The notes: a model not told the origin generated them from the sequence alone. A stretch of DNA of 32,447 nt from Lentimicrobiaceae bacterium (GCA_007119395.1 SKPS01000181.1:1-32447), one strand, 5' to 3'. Counted from the stretch's first letter, positions 15,639 through 24,514 are shown. Program-made: numbers and translations.

Positions 15639-17094
15639 CTGTTTGCGCCCGATCCGATCCGGTGGTGGCTGTAGATCTTTTATGGTAAAGATCGATGGCT
15701 ACGATGATCGCAGTGAACCCCCAAAAGGGAATCGATGCCTTGTCGGTATCCAGAAAATTATTGAGAAATCCATGAACATAATAGGTGGTCAGACCAAGAA
15801 AAACTGCCATCAGATACCATTTAATCCTGTTGGGCAGGTCATGGTGAAGCAGCTTTAAAGTGAGCGAGATGACACCAATGATTAAAGCCACGAAGAGGAT
15901 GGTCCCGGGGATACCAGAATCACACATCGGGCCGATGTATTCGCTGTGCACATTGCCCTGGTCACCAAAATTGGTGGATATGATCGTCAGGTCTCTGGAT
16001 TTTTGAAAAGGGGCATACACAAACTGGTAGGTGCCGGGGCCCCATCCCAAAACCGGCCTCTCACGAATCATTCTCTGGGCTGCACTCCATCGGTTCAATC
16101 GCTCAAGATTCGATGCATCTGTTGTGATGTTCGACATGCTTTGTGCATGTTTGGCAAAATCAGTCTCTTCAGACTCCTGGGTGTTACGCTCCATCCTGGA
16201 GATGATGCGGTCCTGCAAGGCGAACAGCAGCGTAAGAGCAACCAAACCGCCAAGCATCAAGGTCCTGAACCGGATTTTAAAATAGAGGATGACAAAGAAT
16301 CCCATGGCAGCAAAAGTGCTTAACCATGCTGCGCGACTTACACTGAGCAAAAGCCCTGCAAAGATGATAGCGGTGAGCAATGCAAAGGCAAGCCTGGTGG
16401 TTCTGTTGTAGTGGTGGTCTAATGTGAACACAATACCAACAGGAAGAAACATCGCCAACACCGCACCATATGCCGTGTGGTCATTAAAGAAAGGGTACAT
16501 CACCCAGTGGGCCGCCTGACCGCCAAAACCCCTGAGAGAGTGCTGGTATGTGGTGTATATCACCACCATGGCCAAAGGAATCATAAACAACAGCAAAAAC
16601 TCTCTGATGCGTCGCTCCTTCTTAAACAGCAATGTGCCAAACAAATAGGCCGGCACAATAAACCATAGCTGCATCAACAGGTACTTGAATGACACAACGG
16701 GAAGCTCACTGGTGATGCTGGTTAGCAGCATCCATGTCAGATTCAGGAGCACAATGATGGTGATGGGATGTACCCATACCTCCTTGGGGAAGGGGTTTTC
16801 ATATAAGATTTTAAAGAGGATGATCACCAGCATACCAATCAGCAAAGGCTCGGTAGGCAAGGCGATTCCGGCACCCAACTCCTTGATAAAGACTTCAAAA
16901 GATAAAGGGGTGAAAAAGGCGATGATCAGAAAAACCCTGTCTAGTGAGAAAAGCATTAGCCCCAACACAATCAGCGCGGCAGGGAACAATGTAAACCAGA
17001 ACATCTCTTGTGAGATCAATACAGCGTTTACCGCCATGAATGCAACAGCAATCCATAGCGCAATGTTCCTTTTTTGCGTGTTGGTAAGCACCAT
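15634..17094 (-). CDS. O-antigen polymerase/ligase family membrane protein (Wzy/WaaL type)
   Basis: A 486-residue polytopic membrane protein with about 11-12 hydrophobic helices and a large periplasmic loop at roughly 285-390. The loop carries the family hallmarks LGWGPGTYQFVYAPFQ and NVHSEYIGPMCDSGIPG; the His of HSEY is the residue expected to be essential in O-antigen ligases. SRAAWLS precedes the loop. It either polymerises undecaprenyl-linked repeat units (Wzy) or ligates finished glycan to lipid A core or another acceptor (WaaL); sequence inspection cannot separate these. It follows the wzz-like gene by 10 bases, so it is co-transcribed and probably handles the glycan flipped by the Wzx-like protein. 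Confidence 0.85.
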   Translation of the reverse strand: MVLTNTQKRNIALWIAVAFMAVNAVLISQEMFWFTLFPAALIVLGLMLFSLDRVFLIIAFFTPLSFEVFIKELGAGIALPTEPLLIGMLVIILFKILYENPFPKEVWVHPITIIVLLNLTWMLLTSITSELPVVSFKYLLMQLWFIVPAYLFGTLLFKKERRIREFLLLFMIPLAMVVIYTTYQHSLRGFGGQAAHWVMYPFFNDHTAYGAVLAMFLPVGIVFTLDHHYNRTTRLAFALLTAIIFAGLLLSVSRAAWLSTFAAMGFFVILYFKIRFRTLMLGGLVALTLLFALQDRIISRMERNTQESEETDFAKHAQSMSNITTDASNLERLNRWSAAQRMIRERPVLGWGPGTYQFVYAPFQKSRDLTIISTNFGDQGNVHSEYIGPMCDSGIPGTILFVALIIGVISLTLKLLHHDLPNRIKWYLMAVFLGLTTYYVHGFLNNFLDTDKASIPFWGFTAIIVAIDLYHKRSTATTGSDRAQTE

Positions 17095-17104
17095 AAACGG
17101 CCCC

Positions 17105-18151
17105 TTATCCCTGAACGGTTTGCAGCTCTTTGGCCCGGTTAAACCTGGTGATGTTCTCCACTACAATAAGCGTGATGACCGTAAGCAGTACTGCTGAAAA
17201 CATAGATACGGCAACGATAAGCCAACGGATGGGGTAGGCTTTCTTTTCAGCGCGGTAGGCCCTGTCAATTACAAACTTTTGTGGCACATTCGACTCGGCA
17301 TCCATCCTCGCTTTTTTATAGGCACGCCGCAAATTACTCAGGTTTTTCTTTTCAAACTCCAATGCATCCCTGATCGAAACGTAGGCACCACCATATGTGG
17401 CCAATAGATCCAGCTTCTCATTTAATGCGTTAATCCCAACCTGGTTTCTGCGGGCGATTTCGATGGCAAGCTGTTGGTTGATCATCTCTGCCTGCCGCTC
17501 ATAGTCATGTACACCAAGCTCACGTAACTTGCGCAACGAGTCTTCATCATCCCATATCGACTGCTCCATCTGACGTAACTCCTCCTTTACAATGAGCATC
17601 CCTTCGCGTGCACGCTGCTTCTGTATCGCATTGGTGAGGGTGTCATAATACTCTGTTATCTCGTTGGCAATCAACATAGCAGTATCAGGTGAATGATCCA
17701 TGACCCGGATTTCAACACCTTTATAATCAGTGCGCCGGAAACGAATGTTACTTCTATACTGCCGATGAAGCTCTGTCATGGCAAAACGTGACCTCGGGCT
17801 GATGTCATAGTGGTTCATCAGATCAAACTTTGCAACAATGTGGTCACGGATGGCACTTGAACTGAGAATCTGTATCATCTGCTCTGCCTCAGCCTCCTCA
17901 CCAAAAGACATCATGTCTTGCTTGCCTCCTGCTGTTTCATCTACCAACGCCCTGGATATCGAATTGGTTGCCGTAGGAAACAGAATGGCTGATGAACGAT
18001 ACTTCGGAGTGATAAAGGCAGGCCCCGAAAAAATCGCAGCCAAAATCCCTGCACCTAGCCCAGCTGCCAAAATGATCCATTTCCATTTCCAAAGAAACCA
18101 TAAAAAGTTCATCGAGTTGAAATCAAACTCCTGGTTTTGCTTATCTACCAT
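17105..18151 (-). CDS. Wzz-type chain-length determinant protein
   Basis: A 348-residue polysaccharide co-polymerase. It has a cytoplasmic N-terminus, a first membrane helix at about 20-42 (WKWKWIILAAGLGAGILAAIF), a long helical periplasmic region with coiled-coil character (about 180-305; IVKEELRQMEQSIWDDEDSL), and a second membrane helix at about 308-332. There is no Walker motif or tyrosine-rich tail, so it is the stand-alone Wzz class and not a BY-kinase fusion. The usual proline-rich stretch before helix two is reduced to KAYPIRW. It should set the length of glycan made by the polymerase encoded 10 bases downstream. The wzx-like gene is 76 bases upstream. Confidence 0.85.
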   Translation of the reverse strand: MVDKQNQEFDFNSMNFLWFLWKWKWIILAAGLGAGILAAIFSGPAFITPKYRSSAILFPTATNSISRALVDETAGGKQDMMSFGEEAEAEQMIQILSSSAIRDHIVAKFDLMNHYDISPRSRFAMTELHRQYRSNIRFRRTDYKGVEIRVMDHSPDTAMLIANEITEYYDTLTNAIQKQRAREGMLIVKEELRQMEQSIWDDEDSLRKLRELGVHDYERQAEMINQQLAIEIARRNQVGINALNEKLDLLATYGGAYVSIRDALEFEKKNLSNLRRAYKKARMDAESNVPQKFVIDRAYRAEKKAYPIRWLIVAVSMFSAVLLTVITLIVVENITRFNRAKELQTVQG

Positions 18152-18227
18152 AATCTACAGAGGTGTTTATTAAACGCGGTAAAATTAGAAAAAAATATCC
18201 GGATGCAGCTCTCATGTCTGATCACGA

Positions 18228-19682
18228 TCAACTGCCCGTCTCCTTGCGGATGATATACCAAAGCTCCTTCAGCCTGATCATCCGCAGAAGAAAAGAACAG
18301 GAAACCATGGCGATAGCAGACAGCCCCATTTGCACCAGCCAGCTGGCAGGCACATAACGCCCAACATACACAATAATTGTCAATGCAACCACAAAAGCAG
18401 CAAACCTCACCAAATCAATTGTAGAGGGATAGAGTTTAAAATCTTTCATGGAAACGAGTAGTTGTAAAATAGCTGCCAGCATAAGGGTGGAGCAACTTGC
18501 CAATGCCGAACCGGCCGCCTGGTAACGGGGGATCAATATCAGGTTCATGGTGATGTTAAGTGCCATGGCACTGGCAGCAATGATGTTGAGTGTGCGGAGG
18601 TTCCCATTGGCAGTAAGCAGTGTGCTGAAGATATACGATATGGAAAAGGCAACCAGACCCGGTATCAACAGCCTGAATACCCGGGCCGATTCTTCGGAAT
18701 GCTCCTTGTATAGCACACCCATGATCTCTTGACTGTACTGTAACGACAGCGCCACAATCACCAGAGAAAATACCAGCAGTAAAGGGAAGGCTATGCGGAT
18801 GATCAGAGAGTAATCCTCACGGTACTGCAGCATCTTGGCAAACATGGGCAATAACAACACGCTGAAAAGGTAGGGTACCATAATAAGAGCGTCGAGTAGG
18901 CGGAAAGCAGAAGCATAAATCCCGGCCTGTCGCAAACCATCCGGGTACGGTAAAAGTCGCTCGAGTAATACTGAATCAATCCGAAAATAGAACATCATCA
19001 ACAATACCAGTAAGGCATAAGGGAAGCTTTTTCGCAGAATCATAAGGATAAACAGACGATTCCAATACAACCTCCGGAAGGCAGCTTTGCGTATTACAAC
19101 AGACAGGGCTGCAATGGCTGCAATGAAATAGGAGACGGTCTGAAGCCAGGCAAAATGCTCGATTCTGAACTGTGGTGCATGTTGGGCACTATAGATAAGA
19201 TAGCCACACAAAATGATCATAATCAGCCTGTCGAGTACAGAAATGAAACTGTCGGTGCGGAACATCTGTAACCCCGCAATGTTGCTCCGCAGATAGAGAA
19301 TCAGTGCAATCAGAATCTGATTCAGCACCAGTACCATTAACAGATTCATCTGCCTGACACCATACCCTGCTAATAAACCGATTCCCAATGTGATGAGAGC
19401 GTACACCACCCCCAATAACAAACGCAATGTGATAATACCACTGAAGTGCTTGTTGAGCAAATGCCTGTGCTGAGATATGTTACGGTTGTTGTAATTGGTA
19501 ATGCCCAGATCAAGCACCATGTTAAACAGCATCGAGAAGTTAAAGATCGCAAAGAACAACCCATATTCCCCGGGACCCACCAGGTTCTGCACCCGCAAAT
19601 CAATCCCAAAGATATACACCGGCTTCACCAACAGGTTCAGCGACATCAGCAACAGCAGGTTGGTAAGAAACTTCCTTTGCAT
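18228..19682 (-). CDS. Polysaccharide flippase (Wzx/MOP family)
   Basis: A 484-residue integral membrane protein with about 14 hydrophobic helices, typical of Wzx/RfbX flippases of the MOP superfamily that move undecaprenyl-linked oligosaccharide across the inner membrane. The N-terminal signature NLLVKPVYIFGIDLRVQNLVGPGEYGLFFAIFNF-type segment (about 15-48) and a central polar stretch (RIDSVLLERLLPYPDGLRQAG, about 240-260) fit the family. Start ATG 19682 lies 4 bases after an exact -7 element, so the message is probably leaderless. If transcription begins further downstream, Met13 is the next candidate. It heads a minus-strand set wzx, wzz, wzy. Confidence 0.86.
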   Translation of the reverse strand: MQRKFLTNLLLLMSLNLLVKPVYIFGIDLRVQNLVGPGEYGLFFAIFNFSMLFNMVLDLGITNYNNRNISQHRHLLNKHFSGIITLRLLLGVVYALITLGIGLLAGYGVRQMNLLMVLVLNQILIALILYLRSNIAGLQMFRTDSFISVLDRLIMIILCGYLIYSAQHAPQFRIEHFAWLQTVSYFIAAIAALSVVIRKAAFRRLYWNRLFILMILRKSFPYALLVLLMMFYFRIDSVLLERLLPYPDGLRQAGIYASAFRLLDALIMVPYLFSVLLLPMFAKMLQYREDYSLIIRIAFPLLLVFSLVIVALSLQYSQEIMGVLYKEHSEESARVFRLLIPGLVAFSISYIFSTLLTANGNLRTLNIIAASAMALNITMNLILIPRYQAAGSALASCSTLMLAAILQLLVSMKDFKLYPSTIDLVRFAAFVVALTIIVYVGRYVPASWLVQMGLSAIAMVSCSFLLRMIRLKELWYIIRKETGS

Positions 19683-19686
19683 GCCG

Positions 19687-19717
19687 CAAAGGTAAAAGGA
19701 GCATTTCGTTTAACAAA
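19687..19717 (-). promoter_or_regulatory. Promoter of the wzx-wzz-wzy set
   Basis: Minus strand: TTTG (19714-19717), a 19-base spacer, TACCTTTG (19687-19694). This is a perfect match to the TTTG/TAnnTTTG promoter of Bacteroidota. Only the four bases CGGC separate it from the ATG at 19682. Confidence 0.75.
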
Positions 19718-19831
19718 CTTTTTTTATGCAAAACATTATTTTCATTGATCCAACACCGGCTTATCCACTTACTCAAGCACCTTAAGAAGCATCTCAGATA
19801 TTTGTTTGATATTTGCAAAAAAATTCTCTGT

Positions 19832-20980
19832 GTGAATATTGCTGTAAACACCCGACTTGTTCTTGATGGGAAGATGGATGGCATTGGTTGGTTTACCTAT
19901 GAGACCATGACCAGAATCGCATCCAATCACCCTGAACACCATTTTAGCTTCCTTTTTGACCGCTCCGTGTCCGGATCTTTGGTGTTCCCCAAAAACGTAG
20001 AGCCTGTGGTGGTTAGACCCGTTACAAGGCTGCCCATCCTGCTTGAATACTGGAATAACAGAGCCGTGCCGGCAAAACTGAAGAAATTACGCCCCGACAT
20101 ATATATATCCTCCGATGGTTTTATCCCACCAACCCTTGATATCCCTTCACTGGCAGTTATTCACGACCTTAACTTTGAACACTACCCCCATTTCCTGCCA
20201 AAAAAATACCGAAAAATTTACCAAAAGCGGCTGCGCCAATCAGCAAGAGCAGCCCATCGGGTGTTAACCGTTTCTGAGTTTTCGAAAGCAGACATATCCA
20301 AAACCTACGGTGTGCCTTTGTCTAAGATTGATGTGGTGTACTGTGGCTTGAACAGTTTTATTCACCCGGTTTCTGAGGAGCAGATTCTGGAAGAGAAGAT
20401 GAGGCTGGGGCTTCGTACCAGGTACTTCATTGTGGTGGGCACTCTCCACCCACGAAAAAACATTCATCGTACCATTGAGGCTTTTGGAAAATTTCGGGAG
20501 CGTCATGCGTCAGATTTTCAGTTGGTTTTTGCAGGCAACGACAAATGGTTTTCCGGTGAGATGAAGGACGCGTTGACACAGTGCCCCTACCGTGATGACA
20601 TTTTGTTTACCGGTCGGGTGGACGATTCTGTGATGAACCTCCTAGTCTCAGGAGCACATGCCATGGTATATGTTTCCCTTTTTGAGGGGTTTGGTATGCC
20701 TATTCTGGAGGCAGCCGCAGCCGGTATACCGGTTATCACCTCGAATAACACATCCATGAAAGAGATCGCTGCCGATACAGCACTGCTTGTTAATCCGTTC
20801 AATACCGATGAAATTGTTGATGCGATGAGGCGCCTGGCGGAAGACAATGCACTGTGTGATCAACTTGTGTCTGCATCGAAACACCTGCCGGCAAAGTACT
20901 CATGGGATAAATCAGCTGAACGGATATGGGAATCTGTTCTGACGGTCACTGCTAACCATGATGATACGACTCACCCCTGA
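19832..20980 (+). CDS. Glycosyltransferase family 4 (GT-B)
   Basis: A 382-residue cytosolic or membrane-associated sugar transferase. The N-terminal lobe begins NIAVNTRLVLDGKMDGIGWF, the usual GT4 opening with a glycine-rich loop. The C-terminal lobe has VGTLHPRKNIHRTIEAF, FTGRVDDSVMNLLVSGAHAM and the donor-binding EGFGMPILEAAAAGIPVI (E-x7-E). The GTG at 19832 is chosen because it places the start directly at this conserved beta strand; an ATG at 19745 would add 29 mostly basic residues not typical of the family. It is divergent from wzx and probably builds the same glycan; donor and acceptor sugars are unknown. Its last 29 bases overlap the end of rlmH on the other strand. Confidence 0.85.
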   Translation: MNIAVNTRLVLDGKMDGIGWFTYETMTRIASNHPEHHFSFLFDRSVSGSLVFPKNVEPVVVRPVTRLPILLEYWNNRAVPAKLKKLRPDIYISSDGFIPPTLDIPSLAVIHDLNFEHYPHFLPKKYRKIYQKRLRQSARAAHRVLTVSEFSKADISKTYGVPLSKIDVVYCGLNSFIHPVSEEQILEEKMRLGLRTRYFIVVGTLHPRKNIHRTIEAFGKFRERHASDFQLVFAGNDKWFSGEMKDALTQCPYRDDILFTGRVDDSVMNLLVSGAHAMVYVSLFEGFGMPILEAAAAGIPVITSNNTSMKEIAADTALLVNPFNTDEIVDAMRRLAEDNALCDQLVSASKHLPAKYSWDKSAERIWESVLTVTANHDDTTHP

Positions 20981-21425
20981 GAATGGTGAATCCACGGTAT
21001 AACTGTTCAACGAAAAAGAGCCGCACCATCTGGTGCGAAAAGGTTAACTGTGACAGAGAAAGCTTGTCGTGGCATGCTTTGTACACCGCATCGCTGAAAC
21101 CGTAAGCACCCCCCACTACAAAAGCGATACGCCGTGTTCCACGGTTCATATGTTGTTGAAGGTATTGGGCAACACCCGGTGAATCCATCTGCCTGCCGGA
21201 TGCGTCCAACAAAACCAATACATCATAATCGGCTGCACGCTTCAGTATTACCCCCCCCTCAATCTCTACCTGCTGATTGATCGGTAAAGAGGTGGTGCGT
21301 GATGGAACACTGACCTCTTTCAATGCAAATCGGGTGTAGTGCGAAAGCCTGTCAACATATTTTTTGATGCCCGCCTGAAGCCACTTCTCCTGCGTCTTAC
21401 CGATACATAGTAAATCAATCTTCAT
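20952..21425 (-). CDS. rlmH: 23S rRNA (pseudouridine1915-N3)-methyltransferase
   Basis: A 157-residue SPOUT-class methyltransferase that methylates pseudouridine 1915 in helix 69 of 23S rRNA on assembled 70S ribosomes. Family features: MKIDLLCIGKTQEKWLQAGI at the start, LVLLDASGRQMDS, the knot motif FVVGGAYGFSDAV, LSLSQLTFSHQMVRLFFVEQ, LYRGFTILRGESYHHG at the end. The frame is open for 77 further codons upstream, but ATG 21425 gives exactly the family length; the extension crosses the DUF4783 gene and its promoter on the other strand and is not credible. Its end overlaps the convergent glycosyltransferase by 29 bases. Confidence 0.95.
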   Translation of the reverse strand: MKIDLLCIGKTQEKWLQAGIKKYVDRLSHYTRFALKEVSVPSRTTSLPINQQVEIEGGVILKRAADYDVLVLLDASGRQMDSPGVAQYLQQHMNRGTRRIAFVVGGAYGFSDAVYKACHDKLSLSQLTFSHQMVRLFFVEQLYRGFTILRGESYHHG

Positions 21426-21504
21426 GCTGTTAATATTGATGCTGCAAAATAACAAATCCTTTCCGATTGATCTGCTATAAAATACCACCATGTGAACCCG
21501 ATTT

Positions 21505-21533
21505 TTTCGGGCATAAAAATTGATGTATCTTTG
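21505..21533 (+). promoter_or_regulatory. Promoter of the DUF4783-nadC-yihY set
   Basis: TATCTTTG (21526-21533) matches TAnnTTTG exactly; a T-run (21502-21507) occupies the -33 region. Transcription would begin near 21537, about 88 bases before ATG 21625. Confidence 0.55.
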
Positions 21534-21624
21534 ACCCTTGTTCTCAGCGTTAATCTTTATGGTTCGTCGTTTTTGAACAGGGAACAACACAACAAGGAAT
21601 CTGCTATTGGTTAAACAACACAAG

Positions 21625-22032
21625 ATGAAATCTCTGAAGGTATTTTTGGCAATCATTGTTCTAACGGCAGTGATGGGTTTTTATAATGACCCAAACAACA
21701 CCTGGAATGCAGTGAACCGGGCAATTTCCGGTGGGAATGCTGCGCAGTTGGCACAACATTTCCCTGCAACAGTTGCCTTGTCATTGCCCTCCCGAAAGGG
21801 GAACTTCAGCACTGCACAGGCCAGATCCATTATGCAGGCTTTCTTTCGCGACCATCCGCCTGCCTCATTTACCGTGCACAGTTCTGGTCAAACTACGAAA
21901 GGAGGGCGATTCCATTTGGGAACATATGTCACAAACAAAGGGGTGAACTTCTCAGTCTATGTTCTGCTGCAGCCCGATCCTAAGAAGAATAACAAAGAGT
22001 ATGTAAGCCGTTTAACTTTTGAACTCAAATAA
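21625..22032 (+). CDS. Secreted DUF4783-type protein of unknown function
   Basis: A 135-residue protein with an N-terminal signal peptide (MKSLKVFLAIIVLTAVMGF) and a small alpha+beta body: a helix (NAVNRAISGGNAAQLAQHF), then strands, ending in YVSRLTFELK. It matches my memory of the Bacteroidota DUF4783 family, a cystatin/NTF2-like small exported fold found next to nadC. There is no lipobox and no cysteine. ATG 21625 is chosen over an upstream TTG at 21607 because it begins the signal peptide. Placement, 19 bases before nadC, suggests co-transcription, but no functional link to NAD synthesis is known to me. Confidence 0.75.
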   Translation: MKSLKVFLAIIVLTAVMGFYNDPNNTWNAVNRAISGGNAAQLAQHFPATVALSLPSRKGNFSTAQARSIMQAFFRDHPPASFTVHSSGQTTKGGRFHLGTYVTNKGVNFSVYVLLQPDPKKNNKEYVSRLTFELK

Positions 22033-22051
22033 CAACAGCGCATTGTAAGCA

Positions 22052-22885
22052 ATGGATATATCCGAAATCATCAGAATGGCAATTCAGGAGGATGTAGGTT
22101 ACGGAGACCACACCTCTTTGGCCACCATACCTCCGGAGGCGAAAGGACATGCTGTGATACTGGCACGACAGGAGGGCGTATTGGCAGGGCTGCCATTCGC
22201 TGTAGAGGTGTTTCGTCAGGTCAACCCGGGGCTGGAAACCAGAACCCTGATCAATGACGGGGCCACCATTACACCGGGAACAGTTATTTGTGAACTGCTT
22301 GGCCCTACCAGAGCCATTGTGTCAGGAGAACGACTTGCACTGAATCTGTTGCAGCGACTCAGTGGTATCGCGACCTACACACGCATGCTCACCGAAAAAA
22401 TCAAGGCTTATCCGGCAAAGCTCCTTGACACACGCAAGACCACACCCCTTTTGCGCAGCATGGAGAAATATGCGGTGCGTACCGGCGGTGGTACCAACCA
22501 CCGGATGGGACTCTACGATATGGTCATGATCAAAGACAATCATGTTGACTATGCCGGAGGGATTCAACCAGCCATACAACGTGTCAATGAATACCTGAAA
22601 AGTCATCAGCTTAACCTCCCCATCGAAATTGAAGTGAGATCTTTGCAAGAGCTCAACGATGTATTGACATATGGACAGGTGAACAGAATCATGCTGGATA
22701 ACTTCACCCCGGAGCTGCTGAAACAGGCGGTACAAACAATCGATCATCGGTATGAAACAGAAGCCTCCGGAGGTATTACCGAGGGAAATATCGTGCAATA
22801 TGCCGCCACCGGGGTTGACTATATCTCTGTTGGCGCTTTAACACACCAGATCAGAAGTCTTGACATCAGCCTGAAAGCACGCTGA
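22052..22885 (+). CDS. nadC: Nicotinate-nucleotide pyrophosphorylase (carboxylating)
   Basis: A 277-residue cytosolic quinolinate phosphoribosyltransferase: quinolinate plus PRPP gives nicotinate mononucleotide, CO2 and pyrophosphate in de novo NAD synthesis. Recognised from EDVGYGDHTSLATIP, SGERLALNLLQRLSGIAT, LLDTRKTTPLLRSMEKYAV, RTGGGTNHRMGLYDMVMIKD (active-site Arg, His, Lys), IEIEVRSLQEL, IMLDNF and the phosphate-binding EASGGITEGNI. Length is standard. It lies 13 bases before the YihY/BrkB gene on the same strand. nadA and nadB are not in the window. Confidence 0.96.
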   Translation: MDISEIIRMAIQEDVGYGDHTSLATIPPEAKGHAVILARQEGVLAGLPFAVEVFRQVNPGLETRTLINDGATITPGTVICELLGPTRAIVSGERLALNLLQRLSGIATYTRMLTEKIKAYPAKLLDTRKTTPLLRSMEKYAVRTGGGTNHRMGLYDMVMIKDNHVDYAGGIQPAIQRVNEYLKSHQLNLPIEIEVRSLQELNDVLTYGQVNRIMLDNFTPELLKQAVQTIDHRYETEASGGITEGNIVQYAATGVDYISVGALTHQIRSLDISLKAR

Positions 22886-22898
22886 AAAGAAACACAAC

Positions 22899-23813
22899 AT
22901 GTGGTACCGGATCTATATTCGATGGCTGAGAAGTAAAATCAATAGAAGGCTTATCCGTATCATGATCCCGGGTGGTCAAGGGATCAGCCTTTATACAGTG
23001 GTGTCATACTTTAAAGCGGCCGTCTCATCGGGAAGCCTTAACACAAGAGCCGCTGCCATCTCTTTCAAATTCTTCCTCGCCATATTTCCGGGTATCATCT
23101 TCCTTTTTACAATCATCCCTCTGGTTCCTATTGCCAACTTTCAGGCTAACCTGATGCTGATGCTACAGGAGGCAATCCCCGAAATGCTCTACCCACTACT
23201 TGAAAACACCATTGAAGATATCGTGAGCCGGCGCCATGCAGGCCTGCTCTCAATCGGATTCTTCCTTGCACTGTGGTTTAGCTCAAGCAGCTTTATCAGC
23301 ATGATCTCGTCGTTTAACCAGTCAATCAACATAGAAGAAACCCGTACCCCCTTTCAGCAACGCGTGGTAAGCCTGCTCCTGATGATTGGCTCAACAGTGT
23401 TGGTTATCATCGCCATAGCCATTATGGCAATTGGACAAGACACCCTGGATTGGCTAACACAAGAGGGTTATCTCTCTACACATAATATATACCGTGTGAT
23501 TCAGACCAGTAGATGGTTCCTGCTGGGTACCATCATCTACATCACCATCTCAGGGATCTACTACTTCGCCCCGGCCAACAACAGCAAGTTCAGGTTTTTC
23601 TCTTCCGGATCCCTGATTGCAACACTCCTGTTGATGGTTACCGCATGGGGATTCGGTGCGTTTGTGCAGTATTTCTCCGCACACAATGCTGTTTATGGGT
23701 CAGTGGGTACACTGTTGCTTACGCTCCTTTATATATTCTATAATGCTACCATTCTTCTCGTGGGCTTTGAACTGAACGCCAGCATACATATGGCACAAAA
23801 ACGGTGTGGTTGA
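22899..23813 (+). CDS. YihY/virulence factor BrkB family membrane protein
   Basis: A 304-residue inner-membrane protein with about six hydrophobic helices, beginning with a basic cytoplasmic stretch (IRWLRSKINRRLIRIMIPGG). The family signature is present: RAAAISFKFFLAIFPGIIFL near residue 50, WFSSSSFISMISSFNQSI, a central helix pair, and YGSVGTLLLTLLYIFYNATILLVGFELNA near the end. Members were once called ribonuclease BN in error; the true function is not established, with transport or envelope roles suggested. Genes flank it on the same strand (13 bases after nadC, 53 before the sigma factor). Confidence 0.88.
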   Translation: MWYRIYIRWLRSKINRRLIRIMIPGGQGISLYTVVSYFKAAVSSGSLNTRAAAISFKFFLAIFPGIIFLFTIIPLVPIANFQANLMLMLQEAIPEMLYPLLENTIEDIVSRRHAGLLSIGFFLALWFSSSSFISMISSFNQSINIEETRTPFQQRVVSLLLMIGSTVLVIIAIAIMAIGQDTLDWLTQEGYLSTHNIYRVIQTSRWFLLGTIIYITISGIYYFAPANNSKFRFFSSGSLIATLLLMVTAWGFGAFVQYFSAHNAVYGSVGTLLLTLLYIFYNATILLVGFELNASIHMAQKRCG

Positions 23814-23866
23814 GGTAGCACCACAATGTCACATCAAAAACAACAACAATATCACCCGTAAATGAT

Positions 23867-24460
23867 ATGACGGACCAAGATCATCTGATCATAAAACTAA
23901 AAAGTGGCGATGAGTCTGCTTATCGCTGGTTGATAGAGACATATCATACCCGGGTGATCAGTTTGTGCAATCAATATTTGCATGATCCGGCTGAAGCAGA
24001 AGATCTTGCACAGGATGTTTTTGTAGAGGTCATTGAGTCCATTCATCGTTTTCGGGGTGATGCTGCCATCGCCACCTGGATATACCGCATAGCGGTCAAC
24101 AAGTCACTCAACAGAAGGAAACGTTTGGCCCGGAAGAAAAGGCTGTTTCCTGGAACCGACTCCTCCGGCGTACATGAAACCGAACAAACTGTGACAAGCA
24201 CAGGTTCAGATGCACAACAGCGGCCTGATCACCAGATGGAGCAGGAAGAGGATCGAAAAGCACTCAAACAGGCCATCGATAAACTTCCCGAAAATCAACG
24301 AACTGCCTTTTTACTCAGCAAGTATGAAGAGTTGCCCTACAAAGAGATCGCCGAAGTGATGAATACTTCTTTGTCGGCCGTTGAGTCGCTGCTGTTCAGG
24401 GCACGACTGAACCTGCAGAAACACCTTAAGCACTATCTGGAGAAGAATATGCAAACATAA
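23867..24460 (+). CDS. ECF-type RNA polymerase sigma factor
   Basis: A 197-residue sigma-70 family protein. Region 2 (about 10-80) includes YHTRVISLCNQYLHDPAEAE, DLAQDVFVEVIESIHRF and ATWIYRIAVNKSLNRRKR; region 4 (about 135-190) includes LPENQRTAFLLSKYEELPYK and EIAEVMNTSLSAVESLLFRA, with a helix-turn-helix. The linker (about 95-130) is long and rich in Ser, Thr, Gln and acidic residues. It is followed 54 bases later by a zinc-finger anti-sigma gene and then a periplasmic sensor candidate, so it is probably held inactive until an envelope signal. A matching ECF promoter upstream could not be recognised. Confidence 0.93.
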   Translation: MTDQDHLIIKLKSGDESAYRWLIETYHTRVISLCNQYLHDPAEAEDLAQDVFVEVIESIHRFRGDAAIATWIYRIAVNKSLNRRKRLARKKRLFPGTDSSGVHETEQTVTSTGSDAQQRPDHQMEQEEDRKALKQAIDKLPENQRTAFLLSKYEELPYKEIAEVMNTSLSAVESLLFRARLNLQKHLKHYLEKNMQT

Positions 24461-24514
24461 CAGCAAGTTTTTTGGTCTATAGTTGTCAAAACAATGTTAT
24501 AATACCCTTTCACA

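Noticed and set aside
19745..19831. Upstream ATG extension of the GT4 glycosyltransferase
   Set aside because: The 29 added residues are basic and unlike GT4 N-termini; GTG 19832 starts right at the conserved strand.
21426..21656. Upstream extension of rlmH by 77 codons
   Set aside because: It crosses the DUF4783 promoter and start on the other strand, and the family length is met exactly from ATG 21425.
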